A stretch of DNA of 64,000 nucleotides from Nectonema munidae (Eukaryota > Nematomorpha > Nectonematoida > Nectonematidae), in assembly GCA_030549495.1 (NCBI GenBank), contig JAUIRK010000069.1, positions 372,001 through 436,000 of the forward strand. Reading direction: 5' to 3'. The notes under the pieces are model-generated. The model did no database searches and was not told where the DNA came from. It worked only from the letters and a program-made list of their open reading frames with translations. The stretch's first letter is position 1; the number at the start of each line of letters is the position of its first letter. Positions 15,201-47,766 of the stretch are shown in pieces. The position numbers and the translations under genes were made by a program.

Positions 15201-16001
15201 CTGACCAAGCCAACTTCGTTTTTCCTATATAGTAACGCACTGTGTAATGTTTTTTCGGTCTAACGGCAAATCAATTTTTTAAAATAAGATATAGAATGTT
15301 CATATCATTTAAAGTTTATCAACAAATGACGTTGCATCAGAAACTTGAGTAAGAGCTTGATAAGAGCGTTTCAATGCTCAAGTTTGTGTTCTAACTGACT
15401 TTTTATTTTGTCTGCCGACAGTTAACGGATGGAGTATGGATTTTGGATGTAATCTTGGTATTTCAATTCGTAATAATGCCATATGTTTGTTCAACAATTT
15501 GAAAATTTATCACAAACTAAATGTAAAATCGATAAAATATAACAAATATTATATATTATTTTTGAATGTTAGAACGAAGTGTTTTACGCATTCTTGAGTC
15601 AATTATGCGTGTGTGCAGACCAGAGAAATTTGGAAAAAGCATAATATATTTAGCGAGAAGTAATTCCTTTTTCAATGACTCGAATGATTATTTTGCATTT
15701 TTGTCACATCAAATAGTGAATTTTGCGCTTTAAATTTTAGATCAATTGGATGAAATAAGAAAAGTCACTCTCTCAAAAATCATCTGCGATACAACAGATA
15801 CTATAACGAAGATTCAGAGAAATGTCTTCAAAGTTTTGAGCTTTGAGTAAGCCTTCTTCCCTCCTTACTTCAACTGGAATCTTCTCTACAGAGGTTTTCA
15901 AAGGCCCATTTTGAGTTTCGTGTTTTTCCTTTTTCAGCCACACCTGCCAAAAGCCTAATATCTGTGATAGGGCGGAAAGGTCAGTGCCGTCGAGTACTTA
16001 G
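291..16001 (+). CDS. Animal haem peroxidase (chorion peroxidase/peroxinectin-like), 5' partial
   Basis: Haem enzyme that uses hydrogen peroxide to oxidise halides or phenolic/tyrosyl groups; relatives are secreted or secretory. Exons: 291-405, 1025-1242, 2011-2181, 4855-5016, 7882-7983, 8162-8287, 8930-9050, 9943-10155, 11398-11630, 13584-13746, 14615-14799, 15741-15846, 15938-16001. All junctions are GT-AG and phases agree, giving 658 residues to a TAG stop; the signal peptide and start lie before the window. Motifs in order: DGFCNN in the N-terminal part; distal His in GQFLSHDIT (about residue 159); calcium-loop segment TSFIDASVVYGS; AGDERANEN with the catalytic Arg and haem-linking Glu; proximal His in LRFGHS; NIMRSRDLGVPGY with the Asn partner of that His. 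Ser replaces the Asp that precedes the distal His in myeloperoxidase. The first exon (291-405) is the least certain but fits phase and family pattern. The subfamily is not resolved. Confidence 0.95.
2805..2900 (+). repeat. Dispersed repeat shared with 27880-27975
   Basis: GAAAGAGGAGGAA, then ATTATTTGTACGGATGAT and AAGGATT-GGATTAATGAA occur in the same order in both places. Family unknown. Confidence 0.5.
3932..4030 (-). mobile_element. tRNA-derived SINE, family 2, in peroxidase intron
   Basis: Read on the minus strand it has a pol III B box (GGGTTCGATTC) preceded by TGGTCT and followed by a tail with ATGGAAGATTAATCTTCCC. The same order occurs at 33755-33885 on the plus strand, so the two are copies of one family. 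Confidence 0.6.
4655..4712 (+). repeat. Repeat end fragment shared with 20058-20122
   Basis: Both stretches carry CGTTATAACGCGGCTT followed by GGTTATAAAGGA(G/T)CTACTG, which looks like a pogo/Tigger terminus. No second end was identified. It lies in a peroxidase intron. Confidence 0.35.
6884..7012 (+). mobile_element. tRNA-derived SINE, family 1, copy 1
   Basis: Has a tRNA-like head with A-box-like GGTTGGATGCTGG and B box GGTTCGATCCC, then a conserved body ending GATGAAAACACCCC. Four further copies are in the window (30539-30664, 38196-38330, 44676-44770, 60898-61006). It sits in a peroxidase intron. Confidence 0.7.
7190..7320 (+). repeat. Dispersed repeat shared with 35393-35525
   Basis: GAccagagtggtc, AAATTAAT, GTTTTC, TTGAATAAAA and CAACC/ACTTTCTTTAC occur in the same order in both places. 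The layout resembles the 3' region of a retrotransposon. One copy is in a peroxidase intron, the other in an MCM5 intron. Confidence 0.5.
9226..9743. mobile_element. MITE-like element in peroxidase intron
   Basis: The left end CAAAAGAGAGACGAATTAAAAG is mirrored by an inverted, slightly diverged copy at the right end. A related internal segment recurs near 9590-9630. No clear target duplication was seen, so the ends are provisional. Confidence 0.4.
10276..10540 (+). mobile_element. hAT-type MITE fragment
   Basis: Begins CAGCGTTTCTCAACCGGGG, matching the left end of the complete MITE at 34903-35274. No matching right end was found, so it is a fragment; its 3' limit is a guess. Confidence 0.45.
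11196..11325 (+). repeat. Dispersed repeat shared with 17702-17825
   Basis: About 120 bp in direct orientation, including AAAGATTACTTTATTTTC and GTCGTGGCAAATAGAAAGAG in both. Family unknown. Confidence 0.6.
13202..13454. mobile_element. hAT-type MITE, complete ends
   Basis: Terminal inverted repeats: CAGGGCCGGCCTTAG at the left, and the right end reads CAAGGCCGGCCCTAG in reverse. The flanks TATATGTG and TAGATGTG are an 8-bp target duplication matching at 7 of 8. Locally GC-rich. It lies in a peroxidase intron. Confidence 0.8.
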
Positions 16002-16149
16002 ACATAGTTGTTCGGAGATCTTCATTTCTGCAAGACAGACTTCTCACTTCTTTCCTTGTATTTTTTGGAAGTTTTAAAAATTAAAACTTTTCTTCAGAAT
16101 ATAAGCATTGGAATTTAGATAGCACGATAGATGCAATATGAAAATTTAA

Positions 16150-16155
16150 AATAAA
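16150..16155 (+). promoter_or_regulatory. Candidate polyadenylation signal of the peroxidase gene
   Basis: An AATAAA hexamer lies about 150 bases after the peroxidase stop codon, on the same strand. Position and sequence fit a poly(A) signal, but such hexamers are common in DNA this AT-rich. Confidence 0.45.
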
Positions 16156-18107
16156 CAGCATATCCATTGAGGAAGTTAAATCATGGAAAATGAATATAAA
16201 CCATATCGTCATAATTGTACACAATACCCAAATTTATTTGGCCTCTGTCAAGTTTTCGTCATAATAGTCTTTGGCATTATGATAAAGAATTTAAAGATGA
16301 CACTCTATTTTACTCCAACTTCACTAGTTTAGGAGAGTATTAACATACTTTTTCAAAAGTTAAATATAAACAGGAAATACATCATTTTCTTCAAAACATT
16401 CTGTCTCCTTCTTTTCCTGCTTATATTTAATTTCCTTCAGTTCTGAGCATAATACAATATGATTAGATTTAGATTTTCTTAAATCTAACCCATCAAATTT
16501 TTTATTGAGACGTAAAATCATGACAAATTCGTTATTAACAGTAGCAACCACAAAATTTCCAGAAATACAACTCTTCTAAAGACAATTTGCAGCATGAATA
16601 GATATAGCGCATTTTTTTTCGTTAAAACAAAGTATGTATGTAAAAATTGTAATTTTTTAATTTTTTAAAAAAAAATTAAAAAAAGTTAGTTATATTTACT
16701 ATGATAAAAAATCTCTCAAATCCTGAAATCCTGCATCAAAACGAGTAATTTCACTTTTGATTATATCATATAAATACAACACATGGCTTTTTGAAGAAGC
16801 ATTTATTTCCGTCTAGTTGACGTAAAAATCATCCTCACTACTTCCTTCAGAAGATAAGTTTCTAAAATTATTATGACCCCCCCCCCCCTATTCATATCAA
16901 AACTGTGAAATGAGCTATTCAATTCTACTTGATAGAAAAACTATACACATCTGAATGCGATATCTGTAGTAAATAATTGAATATATACAGTTTATTAAAA
17001 TGAAAAAATGCAGACTTGATTCCGATTTTTAGCTCATTTTATCACTGGAAGCTTTTACACTTGAGTAGTATCATTAGAGCAGGTGTGGCTTGGTTGCTTA
17101 GAGGAAACTCGAAAGACGCGCGTCATTTGTTTGAGAATCTTTAAATACTGATAAAAGACAGCAATTTATATATTCATATTCATATGCCGGATATTTTGGA
17201 TGATTGTATTATTCTAACTTTAAAAAATAAATTTTGAATTTAATAGCAATTGAACATATGTGCATAATAAAATACGCGGAATAACGAGTCGAATTTATCT
17301 TGCGTGCCTTAGTTGATCCCCACTTGTAAAGAGTATGATTGCCACGGTGATAGGGCATTTAGCGAAATGGCCACTTCAGCCAAAATGTTAAAAAGCATTT
17401 TTGTAGATATTGCTTTACTTCCAGTTTGTCTGCTCTCTATACAAATCTACGGCGCAATTTTTGTTTTTTTTCTTATTCTTAACTTCTATACACAAATTTT
17501 ATCTACTAGAAATTACGTGATAAATTGGACATTCATCGAAATATCCCTTTTCTAAAATTTTAGTTCGGCCAAATGCCCGATTACTCGTTGCCACCTGTAC
17601 CAGTTTATCTGATTCACTAATTGTACAGTTTCAAAAATTTTGCTCTAAGTTGAGTCGAAAACTTTTTGTTACTCTTCTTCTCAGAAGAAGAACTCTTAAA
17701 AGAAACTTAAAGATTACTTTATTTTCCAAAAAAAGAATATATTGCAAGGATTTGTACTCCTCTAATAATTTTTTTCGAATTTTAGCGTAAATAAATATTT
17801 TGTCGTGGCAAATAGAAAGAGATTTTAAAAAAAAAATTTTTTTTTTTAATTCTCTTAAGAACTCTTTTTTTTTGTGTAAAAACTCGTCTTTTCTATTTAT
17901 TTTTAGCATATTGAATATTTTTGTAAGGAATGCAAATTCTTGTTCTTTACTTTTTTCAAGCGTATTTTTATCCCGTTTTCCTCATTTTTAAAAGTTTGAT
18001 AATCCTTTTATAGACGGTCAATAAATTAGCAAACTGACCTTGATTTTTATAAAAAAAAAAGTGGGAAAAATAATAAAAAACAAGGATTTTTTGTTTGGAA
18101 ATTTTAA

Positions 18108-18237
18108 CCCATTTACGGTCAATGTTCCTATTTTGGAACATAAGTAATTTCATCTTCGTCTGCTTTTTTCAATGATCTTGAATATAAATCGTCTGCGTTT
18201 TTTTAGATATCTTCTGCTTTACTTGGCCTGAAATGGG
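18108..18237. mobile_element. piggyBac-type MITE with TTAA duplications, copy A
   Basis: A 130-bp unit starting CCCATTT and ending AAATGGG, bounded on both sides by TTAA, the piggyBac target. A second copy in the opposite orientation is at 61325-61453. Confidence 0.75.
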
Positions 18238-19259
18238 TTAAATCAACACAATAAATGAAAAAAATTGGTCAATATTGTTCTCAAGCTCCCAAATTTTCAG
18301 AGTTAAATTATTATGCTCTTAATAACACTTAGGGTTATGGTATTTAGGGGGGTGGGGTGCTAATTAGGGTCAGGTGTTAGGCTTATGGTATTTTGGGGTG
18401 TGCTAATTTATGCTTTTAATTACAATGAAGCGTTTTTGATCAGGATGTGAAAGGTCAAATTTTATGTCTCATATGGCGATTGGAGAATTAATTTTCAACT
18501 TTACAACGGTCAATAACTGCTAAGTTGATCTTACATCACCTAAAGAGAGGAGTTTACAAAATAAGAAGATCAATCTCGAAAACAATAAGTTGAATAGTGA
18601 ATGTCAATTTTAAAGGATGAAACACTAAAAAATGTGTACAATTCATCATTTAAAATAAATTGTTTGAAAAAAAGATAAAATTGGAAGTTCGCTTGTTGAC
18701 ACTTTAAATAAGGAAGATCTGAAAAAAAAAATACAAAATTAAATTTTTTAATTTTAAATTAATTTTATAGTTGCTTGCATTCTATAATTAAAATACTTTC
18801 GTATTTAGGAATCCGATGGTAAATTGTGAAGACCTTCCACAAATCAACTTTCTTTTATGGAAAGAAAACGTGTCCGTGCGAAACTTTTTGTAGAATCAGC
18901 CTACTTTTGAAATGCTCGCTGAACAAACGAAGAAGGTATTTACAGTAGAGAGTATTTCTTATTTTTCCTCATCATCACCACTTATTTATAACAAATTGGA
19001 AAGGAAAGAAAATGCATTCATCATAATTTATATTCATTGAATAAACGTGTTCAGTCAAAATTTTACCTCTTTTAAATATTCATTCTATCAGCGTAAGCAT
19101 CGCGCTTTCAGCATGACTGCGCGTATACCACTCGTATATTCAGTGAAGAAATTGGCACAACTTTCCTTGAAAAGAAACTTGTCTTATTGCTAACTAACAA
19201 GTATACCCAAACACTTCTACCCCAAGACAAAACGGGCTTCAAGATTCCTTGATCTAAAC

Positions 19260-19571
19260 CAGGGGTCGGCAAAGTGGTCGATATCGACCCCTGGAGGTCC
19301 ATAACAGATCTCTAGGGGGTCGATAAGATAGACAAACTTACCAAATTGTGCTATACTTTATAGTAGAAATAAATCTCCTTTTTCATTTAAAACATAGCTT
19401 AGGACATTGTATAGCATAGGATATATGAAACATTTTTGGTTTGTATTTTTGTCTCTTAATTGCTGGACATTGATCAATCTTTTTATGAAACATTACTATG
19501 TGGGGTGGGGGTCGATGTGAAGACAAATGTTCTATGAATGGGTCGAGGGGTAAAAAAAGTTTGCCAACCCC
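19260..19571. mobile_element. hAT-type MITE, copy A
   Basis: Starts CAGGGGTCGGCAAA, and the right end is its near inverse. About 310 bp, highly similar throughout to the copy at 28612-28921. Flanks share CTAAAC, a worn target duplication. Confidence 0.75.
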
Positions 19572-20057
19572 CTAAACACAGAATGGATACGCAGTAGATC
19601 CATAATAATGTGGGAGAGCTTTTTGCTTCCCTTTTTTATGGTCAATATATCACAAATTTAACTTCGCTCTATGCCGTGGCGTTTCTAAGGAGAGCTCCCA
19701 CATTTTGTTCAAGATAAGCTTTCCCCGATATTCACTGTTTCGCCATCTAAGAATAATAACACTGTTAGCCCTTTGGAGAACAGTGTGTCACCAGGGTACC
19801 AAAAAATGAAATCATTTGTTTAAACATATAAAATCCAAATTGAAAAGGGAAGCAGACGGTTATATTCTTCAAAAGTGTGGTGGTGCTCAAAGGAATAACG
19901 GTGTTTTCTGAAATTGGCGATTTTTATGAGCACAAACGCACAGAAACACCGCGTGAGCCTAGGTTTTTTTAACCCTCGCAATAAAAATATTTTTCATTTC
20001 ATTGTACATGTGGTGAGATAAAACACACCTTGGTAAAACATGCAGGCCGAAATTATA

Positions 20058-20122
20058 ACACGTGTTCTAGTAGGTCGTTATAACGCGGCTTAGACAGCGC
20101 TTTCGGGCGGTATAAAGGATCT
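20058..20122 (+). repeat. Repeat end fragment shared with 4655-4712
   Basis: Second copy of the CGTTATAACGCGGCTT motif and TATAAAGGATCTACTG end. Intergenic. Confidence 0.35.
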
Positions 20123-22330
20123 ACTGCGAATTCACTGATAATAATTATTCAAATAATTTTCAAAAATAGTCAAAAGCTTTTCCATATACTCTAAAAACAA
20201 TAATTAATTAATTTAAAAAAATATTTAAAATAAAAAAAATTTTTTTTTATTATGTTCATGTTTTCTTGAAAGATACACATGCTTGTAGTTTAATTTTTAA
20301 GAATTCATATTTTGATAATTTTTCTTCTAAAATAAAATGGTGATTTTAAAAATCAAGTAGTATTTCAATATTTCAGAACTAAAATCATTCTAATGAAGGA
20401 ATATATTTATTTAAAATTAATCCTAAAAATTAGGACCTCATATGTAAAAATTGGCTGAAACTCCAGGGTTGCAAAGTCGGAAGAAAAATATCGCACTTTA
20501 AAGCACACTCCCGGATTTAACTAAAGAAGAGCCACTCTATACGGTTGCAAAAATGAAACGTATTTTTTAAAATTTTTGCAATACTTATAAAAGTTCGACT
20601 ACTAAATACTTTATTAGATGCGCACTCCGTTTCTGCAACCCTGATGTTATCAATAGGTTCAGAAATGTATACACCATGCCAGTAAATGAAATTGATTTTA
20701 TTACCCATATGTGAGCGTATATCAATAAAATATTAATTTTCTTAGAGATGATGAAAATTTTTACCGGGGATCAGTGCTAAAATTGTCCACAATGGCTATC
20801 AAGACCAATGGTGGGCAATAATTTTGAGCTGCGGGTCGCATTGAAATCTATATAAAGTTTAGCTTATTGATTTTCGGTTTGATGAAAATTTTTCAAAACA
20901 TATTGGTAAATTGCAAATAATCTTGTCCCATCCAATCTATTATTTTTCAGTTATTTTTTTTTATGATTTTTAACATTATTTGATAATGGAAGTTATTTAA
21001 AAATTTAACGAAACTTTCGTGCAATTTCTCATTTAAATTTTCCTTCTAAAAAGTTTGTTTTTAAACGAGTGAACACTTTTAGTTCCAAAAACGTGCAGAG
21101 GATTAAATGTTTGGAAGTTTCGTTTCACTTTCAAAGCAGTGACGATGAGTAAGGGTACGAACAGATATGGCATCCACGGAATGGTACTGCGGACTCCTCG
21201 AGTGTCTTTACATATGGCTAAAAAGTACTACAACAACAACAAAGCGTTGGCATATGATTGAAAATTAAATAAGAATATTTTTTAAAAGATTATTTAATGT
21301 TAGCAAAAATACTCGAATAAAATATTGCAAATTTCACAATGGAGCGAGCGGCAGATACAAAGACTGCCCCTCGATATAGATCAGTGGTCCTCAAAAGGGT
21401 AGGGCAATTTAACATAATTTTTAAAACAAATTTTAATCTTAATTTATATTTCTTCAATATATTTTTAATTAATAAATATTTTTTTTACTCTTTTAGTACT
21501 TTATATTTTGTCTTATTTAAAATTGAAGAATTAGGGAAAAAATGCAAATTTCAAAATTTTAAACATATGAATCATTTTTTAATTCAAATAATTTTTCCTA
21601 AAGAAATTATTTTTATCTTCTGTTTAAACTTTGAGCTTATTTATGCTTATATTACAAAGAATAGTTTATAAAATTGTTTGAAAACGTTTGGTCTCCCATT
21701 GGTTTCACGTTTAGCTCGAACCATAGTGATCAGGGAGCATGCGTGTGATTTGATTACCAAAATACACACAGATAGAACAAAAATGGAATTAAAGTGGGTA
21801 ATATTTTAGAAAACATTTGAGCGTTGTATACAGATATTCCAATATTTTTTGAAAACTAACTTTTTGCACAAGAATTAATGAAGTCAGAATATCTATCAGA
21901 ATAACATTTTTTCTAATCATAAATCTCAGCGGAAAGATTAGATGCGGTTCAAGTGAAAAACTAATTGTTCACAATTGAGGATTTGTTTGAGCTCCAAATA
22001 GAAGAATGTGTGAGGGAATCGTTTTTTTGTATTATGGAATCTGGAGAAGAGAATTTTTTGGGAAGAATTTATTGAATATAAATGAAATAAATTAAATTTT
22101 AAAAAAGTGTGCAAAATTTCCGTGATTTTTTTTATTTCGTAATGCCGATTTTTGAATTTTTAAAATGGCCGAATTAAACAAAAAAGTTAATTGAATATAA
22201 AAAATAAGGACGTACATTTTGAATATTCTCAAGAGAGGTAATATGGCATAGAAGTTTGGAAAGCACTGCTTTAAATAAGCATACATTTAGAGAAGTCGTT
22301 TCCAAAATCGTTTAAATTTCATTGTTTCGA

Positions 22331-22592
22331 GTGTCAACATCTTAAAGTCTTGGTGAAGAAGAATATCTTCTTTAAATTCATAATCCAGATATTTGTATCG
22401 CAGTGTGGAGAGAGTAGAAAATACACGTACCCAAATTTCATTTTTTTATTGAAAATTTCAAGATTTTTTTTTGTCTTGTTCCGAATAATAATTAAATTTG
22501 GGTAAATCTGTTTTCTACTCTCTCCACACTGGAATACAAATGTCTGGATTATGAATTTAAAGAAGAAGACATTCTTCTTCTGTAGACACTTG
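22331..22592. mobile_element. Foldback (palindromic) element beside the MCM5 3' end
   Basis: Two arms of about 100 bp, inverted and roughly 90 percent alike by eye (sharing TAAATTCATAATCCAGA and GTGTGGAGAGAGTAG), around a loop of about 55 bp. It carries no coding capacity and lies just beyond the MCM5 poly(A) signal. Confidence 0.75.
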
Positions 22593-22624
22593 CAACAGGC
22601 GAGGAGAAATGTTTACAAGAAATT

Positions 22625-22630
22625 TTTATT
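22625..22630 (-). promoter_or_regulatory. Candidate polyadenylation signal of MCM5
   Basis: AATAAA on the minus strand about 115 bases past the MCM5 stop. It sits just before a long inverted repeat (22331-22592), so cleavage here would keep that hairpin out of the mRNA. Confidence 0.5.
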
Positions 22631-22744
22631 ATGAAAAAATGAAGGACCAAGCTCATTCATTTTGATACAGGTGAGAATGGTTTTGGTGTGAAATGATAGA
22701 AGAAGTGGATGCAGGATGATGCTGATAGTGCAGAAGTTGGAGGA

Positions 22745-44340
<21,596 letters not shown>

Positions 44341-44675
44341 TTTGGCGCTTTTAAATTGAAGGGAAGGAGAATAGAACAAGTTTTATAAAAAATTTTAAAA
44401 AAACTAAATAATTAGTTTAGCTCATTTCATTCTCTGTTGGATCAATATGTAGATAAATTTTATTTTGTTTTTTTGAACAAATTTAAAAAATATATTAGGT
44501 CCCAACTCATCTGACATTCAATTATTTTAAAACCTATGACATGAGCCAATTTAAAAATTATTCCATCTTTTGTTATTATTTAATCCACAGTCCGATACCA
44601 GCAGTCTTTTGGAAACGAAATCCTCTCCAAGAGTGTATAATTTCTTAATCTGATAGACCTAATGTCGTTGTGAAT

Positions 44676-44770
44676 AAGGTTGGTTAGATACTGGGCTTCG
44701 ATAACTAAAGATCTTGGGTTCGATACCCCTTTAAATATACTTTCCTCATAGTTCAATGTAAGCTATGCGT
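44676..44770 (+). mobile_element. tRNA-derived SINE, family 1, copy 4 (3' short)
   Basis: Plus-strand copy with GGTTAGATACTGGG and GGGTTCGATACCCC; its body stops early. It lies about 340 bases upstream of the MCM5 start, beside another tRNA-like repeat in the opposite orientation. Confidence 0.65.
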
Positions 44771-44796
44771 GGCTAATCACAGTTTGTGATTTTGTT

Positions 44797-44880
44797 TTTT
44801 AAGAGTCGTGAGCCTTGTGGATCGAACTCCTAACCCTCATCTGTTAAGCTGAAAGGTACACCCGAACAACCATTGAGGCT
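44797..44880 (-). repeat. Degenerate tRNA or tRNA-derived repeat head
   Basis: On the minus strand, GAGCCTC at the start can pair with AGGCTC at the end, and AGTTCGATCC sits where a T-loop/B box would be. The arms are imperfect, so this is more likely a SINE head or tRNA pseudogene than a working tRNA gene. Confidence 0.35.
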
Positions 44881-45433
44881 CTTAAAAAATTTATTGAACA
44901 ATTGATGTAAATCTTTGAATACATACATAAAATCTATTTTTGTGGAAAAATTGTAAGAAAACTTAACCTTTTTTTGGTTTAATATTTAATTTAATTTTTC
45001 CATTATAACGTCAAAAATCTTTATTTTCGTTAATACCTACAATGTTTTATATTCATAGGTATTTTACTTACTAGGTTTGACTTACATTTGATTTACCTTT
45101 TATTTCTTGTTTATGGGTTCTCAAAATAAAAGTAACTGTGGTGAAGATCTCCATTTTTTATTTTCTTCTCAACGCATTTGATATTTAGATAACTTAGTGG
45201 CTACACGCATACTTTCCGATGCCCACTTACTTGGTTATCTAATTTGAAATTGCGTGCCATCCAAATTCATGAAAAAATTGAAAGCAAAAGCATTCTACTT
45301 CAGGTTAACCCAAAGTGACACAGCTGAAATCAACATGTATGTCTTCTACATCCCAAGTGAAATTTAAAGTTATTGCAATTTATATTTTTTTTATTCATTT
45401 ATCTTATTTTTTCTTGTGTTTACTTGAATAAAT

Positions 45434-45599
45434 TTCTTCTTCTTCTTCTTCTTCTTCTTCTTCTTCTTCTTCTTCTTCTTCTTCTTCTTCTTCTTCTTCT
45501 TCTTCTTCTTCTTCTTCTTCTTCTTCTTCTTCTTCTTCTTCTTCTTCTTCTTCTTCTTCTTCTTCTTCTTCTTCTTCTTCTTCTTCTTCTTCTTCTTCT
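45434..45599. repeat. (TTC)n / (GAA)n microsatellite, about 55 units
   Basis: 166 bp of uninterrupted TTC on the plus strand. On the minus strand it follows GTAAAAAGTCACGCCGGAAG, a sequence related to the 3' end of the nearby LINE (near 46183), so it may have grown from a LINE tail. Confidence 0.98.
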
Positions 45600-46179
45600 A
45601 CTTCCGGCGTGACTTTTTACCCAAACTGGTTTCAAAGTTTCTGAACAAAAAAGAACCAAAATAAAAATAAATAGGCTCCAAGTAAGGGATAAAAAGGAAA
45701 ATTCTTATCTCTCATAATATTTTTTTCAATATAAAGTCAAATGTAAAATATAATTTTTTAAGGTTTTTGATTTTTATCAATTCCAACCATGGTTCAATAT
45801 TTTTGATTTCAAAATTTTGCCAAAAATTTTTGATTCTTAGAAATAAACACTGAATCTTTTTATCTTTTGTTTTTTTATCAATTATATTTTAATTTTTTCG
45901 CAGTTAACAGATATCGTTCTCTAAACTTTTCATATTAAAACTGATTTAAAACTAAATAAATATAGTTTTCTTTGACTTCTAACTACAATTTTTTGAATTT
46001 ATTATTATCTAATTCCTTTACAGAAAAACATTTTATTTTTGGCAATTTAGTTGTTTCTAAATGACTTACTGGAAGCCTTACAACTTTTAATCAAGTAATA
46101 AATTATATAGTTATATCTTACACCATCAAACTCTTTATACTCAAATCAATTTTCTTTTAATTATTCAATCATGTAACGG

Positions 46180-47460
46180 GTGAGACTTTTTACCCAAATA
46201 CAGCCAAATATAGCCAAATACACCCTAACAAATGAAAACAAATTTAAATATTCACAAAATATGTTAATTAAACATAAAAGAATTATTCTAAACATAAAAC
46301 TAATAGGTAGGTAGGTAGGTAGGTAGGTAGGTAGGTAGGTAGGTAGGTAGGTAGATTTCAAAGCACTTTCCAGCGTGTGCTGTACTCGCGTAAGCTTGAG
46401 AGTGGGTTAAGGAAGATGGAGATGGTAGTAGAGATAGGGAGGAGTTACAGATGTTATTCTTAAAATAGAAAGGAAAAGCAGATTAGTTTGTTATAGGGTT
46501 GTCAACGGTGGTGAGAGTTGTTTCAATGGTGTCAATGAGGGTTGCTAGGGATTTTAGTAGTGTTGGGTGTAACAGAAGATCTGAGAGTGTTGTTGGAGAT
46601 CTATTAAGTAAAGAAAGGCAGCGAAATAAAAGATATTGGCGATGATAAGAGAGATTTGACATGTGAAGATGAGATGGCAAGGTGTTTCTATTGTGTCGCA
46701 TCCGAAACGACAGTATAGATTTTCGCTAACTTTAATTCGGAAGAGATATGCTTTGCGTGGGCAGTGGCCTGATAGCCAACGAATGGTTGAACGAGGTGGT
46801 GTAAATTTTTTGTTTTTGAAAGTTGTGTGAATTGTGCTGATGTGTGGTAAAGAGGAGATTAGTGCATTTTTAGATGAAGATATGGATATTTGCCATTCTT
46901 CTAGAGAGGATAGGTGAATGTGCGTTAGAAAGGTTTTGAGAGGTAGGGAGTTGATGAGAGGGATGTGGGAGGTTAGGTGTAAGTTTGAGGTTAAGTAGTC
47001 TACGAGGGAGTTTTCTGGTATGTTTAGGTGAGCAGGGCACCAGCATAAGGTTAAGTCCTAGAAATTTGATAATCTTTGAGACAGGTATAGAAGTAGTGGT
47101 ATTTAAATGAAGGGGTAAATCTTCTGTGAGTATGCGTGTGAAATGAATGAGGCTGGTTTTGCTGGAGTTAAAGAATATCTTATGTGGGTTTGCTCTTTCT
47201 TGTAGCCTTAGTAGAAATGAAGAGGATTTGGTGAGGTTTTCATGTTGAGAGTTACTGGTGAAGGTGAATAATATGTCGTCTGAAAAACATTGAGAGAAAT
47301 CTGTGTTGGTGTAGATTAGATCGAGAAGCGGGTCTATGAGAACTAACCAGAGAATATCGGAAAGACATCCTCCTTGGGGAGTCGAGAGGGTTAGCTTATG
47401 GATGCAAAGGGAATCGCGATGTCGGAAAATGACACAGCGGTTGGTGTTCTTGGGTAGTAA
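46180..47460 (-). mobile_element. R1/LOA/Jockey-like LINE, 5' truncated
   Basis: Minus-strand pieces in order: STPQGGCLSDILW and FSDDILFTFTS (RT catalytic block), KIFFNSSKTSLIHFTR, then a C-terminal part with HCPRKAYLFRIK and a Cys/His cluster YCRFGCDTIETPCHLIFTC, typical of the tail of these ORFs. The reading frame shifts several times, so it is dead. The 3' end near 46183 carries TTTGGGTAAAAAGTC. Confidence 0.7.
46304..46353. repeat. (TAGG)n microsatellite, about 12 units
   Basis: 50 bp of near-perfect TAGG repeats within the 3' part of the LINE at 46180-47460. Confidence 0.95.
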
Positions 47461-47697
47461 TTATAATAATTGATTTAATTTTAATCTTAGATATTAAAAA
47501 TAGCAAAAATAAAATAATAAAGGAAGTGTTTTTAAATACTAATTGTATTCAGAATCCTTACACCTAAAATTTAGAATTTTTTTAATACATTTCTTTTAGT
47601 AGCTGAACTCGTAGTTAAAATGGGTGGTATCTTTCCCACCTTACTCTGTTTCACTTCGTGCATGTTAATCTTTTAATATTTATTATATTTTCTTTAT

Positions 47698-47766
47698 GCC
47701 GGGCAACGTGCAGTTGCCTGTAAACAATGTATGGATGACGCATCAAACAACCTACAAACTAAAAAC
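47698..47766 (+). mobile_element. ~70-bp retroposed element, copy 2, 14-bp target duplication
   Basis: 69 bp flanked by perfect 14-bp duplications TATATTTTCTTTAT (47684-47697, 47767-47780). It starts GCCGGGCAACGTGCAGTTGCC, which can form a 6-bp stem (GGCAAC/GTTGCC), and ends ACTAAAAAC. It lacks a short internal piece (AGCATAGGTGGCTT region) present in the other copies. Confidence 0.8.

Larger units (their letters stand above)
16002..22744. other. Intergenic region between peroxidase and MCM5 (tail to tail)
   Basis: No gene recognised. It contains the second copy of the 11196 repeat (17702-17825), a piggyBac MITE (18108-18237), a G-rich stretch with two related AGGGTTATGG / AGGCTTATGG segments (18325-18400), a hAT MITE (19260-19571), a small inverted repeat around GTGGGAGAGCT (19607-19712), a hAT-like left end CAGTGGTCC at 21382 with a possible partner near 22270, and a long palindromic element (22331-22592). 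The rest is AT-rich DNA. Confidence 0.6.

Noticed and set aside
21382-22275. Possible 0.9-kb hAT element
   Set aside because: The two ends resemble hAT termini, but the flanking 8-mers agree at only about 5 positions, so the pairing is not convincing.
44797-44880. Functional tRNA gene
   Set aside because: Arms pair imperfectly and no clean cloverleaf could be drawn; a SINE head or pseudogene fits better.
45373-45659. Poly-Leu and poly-Arg open frames on the two strands
   Set aside because: They are simply translations of the (TTC)n tract.
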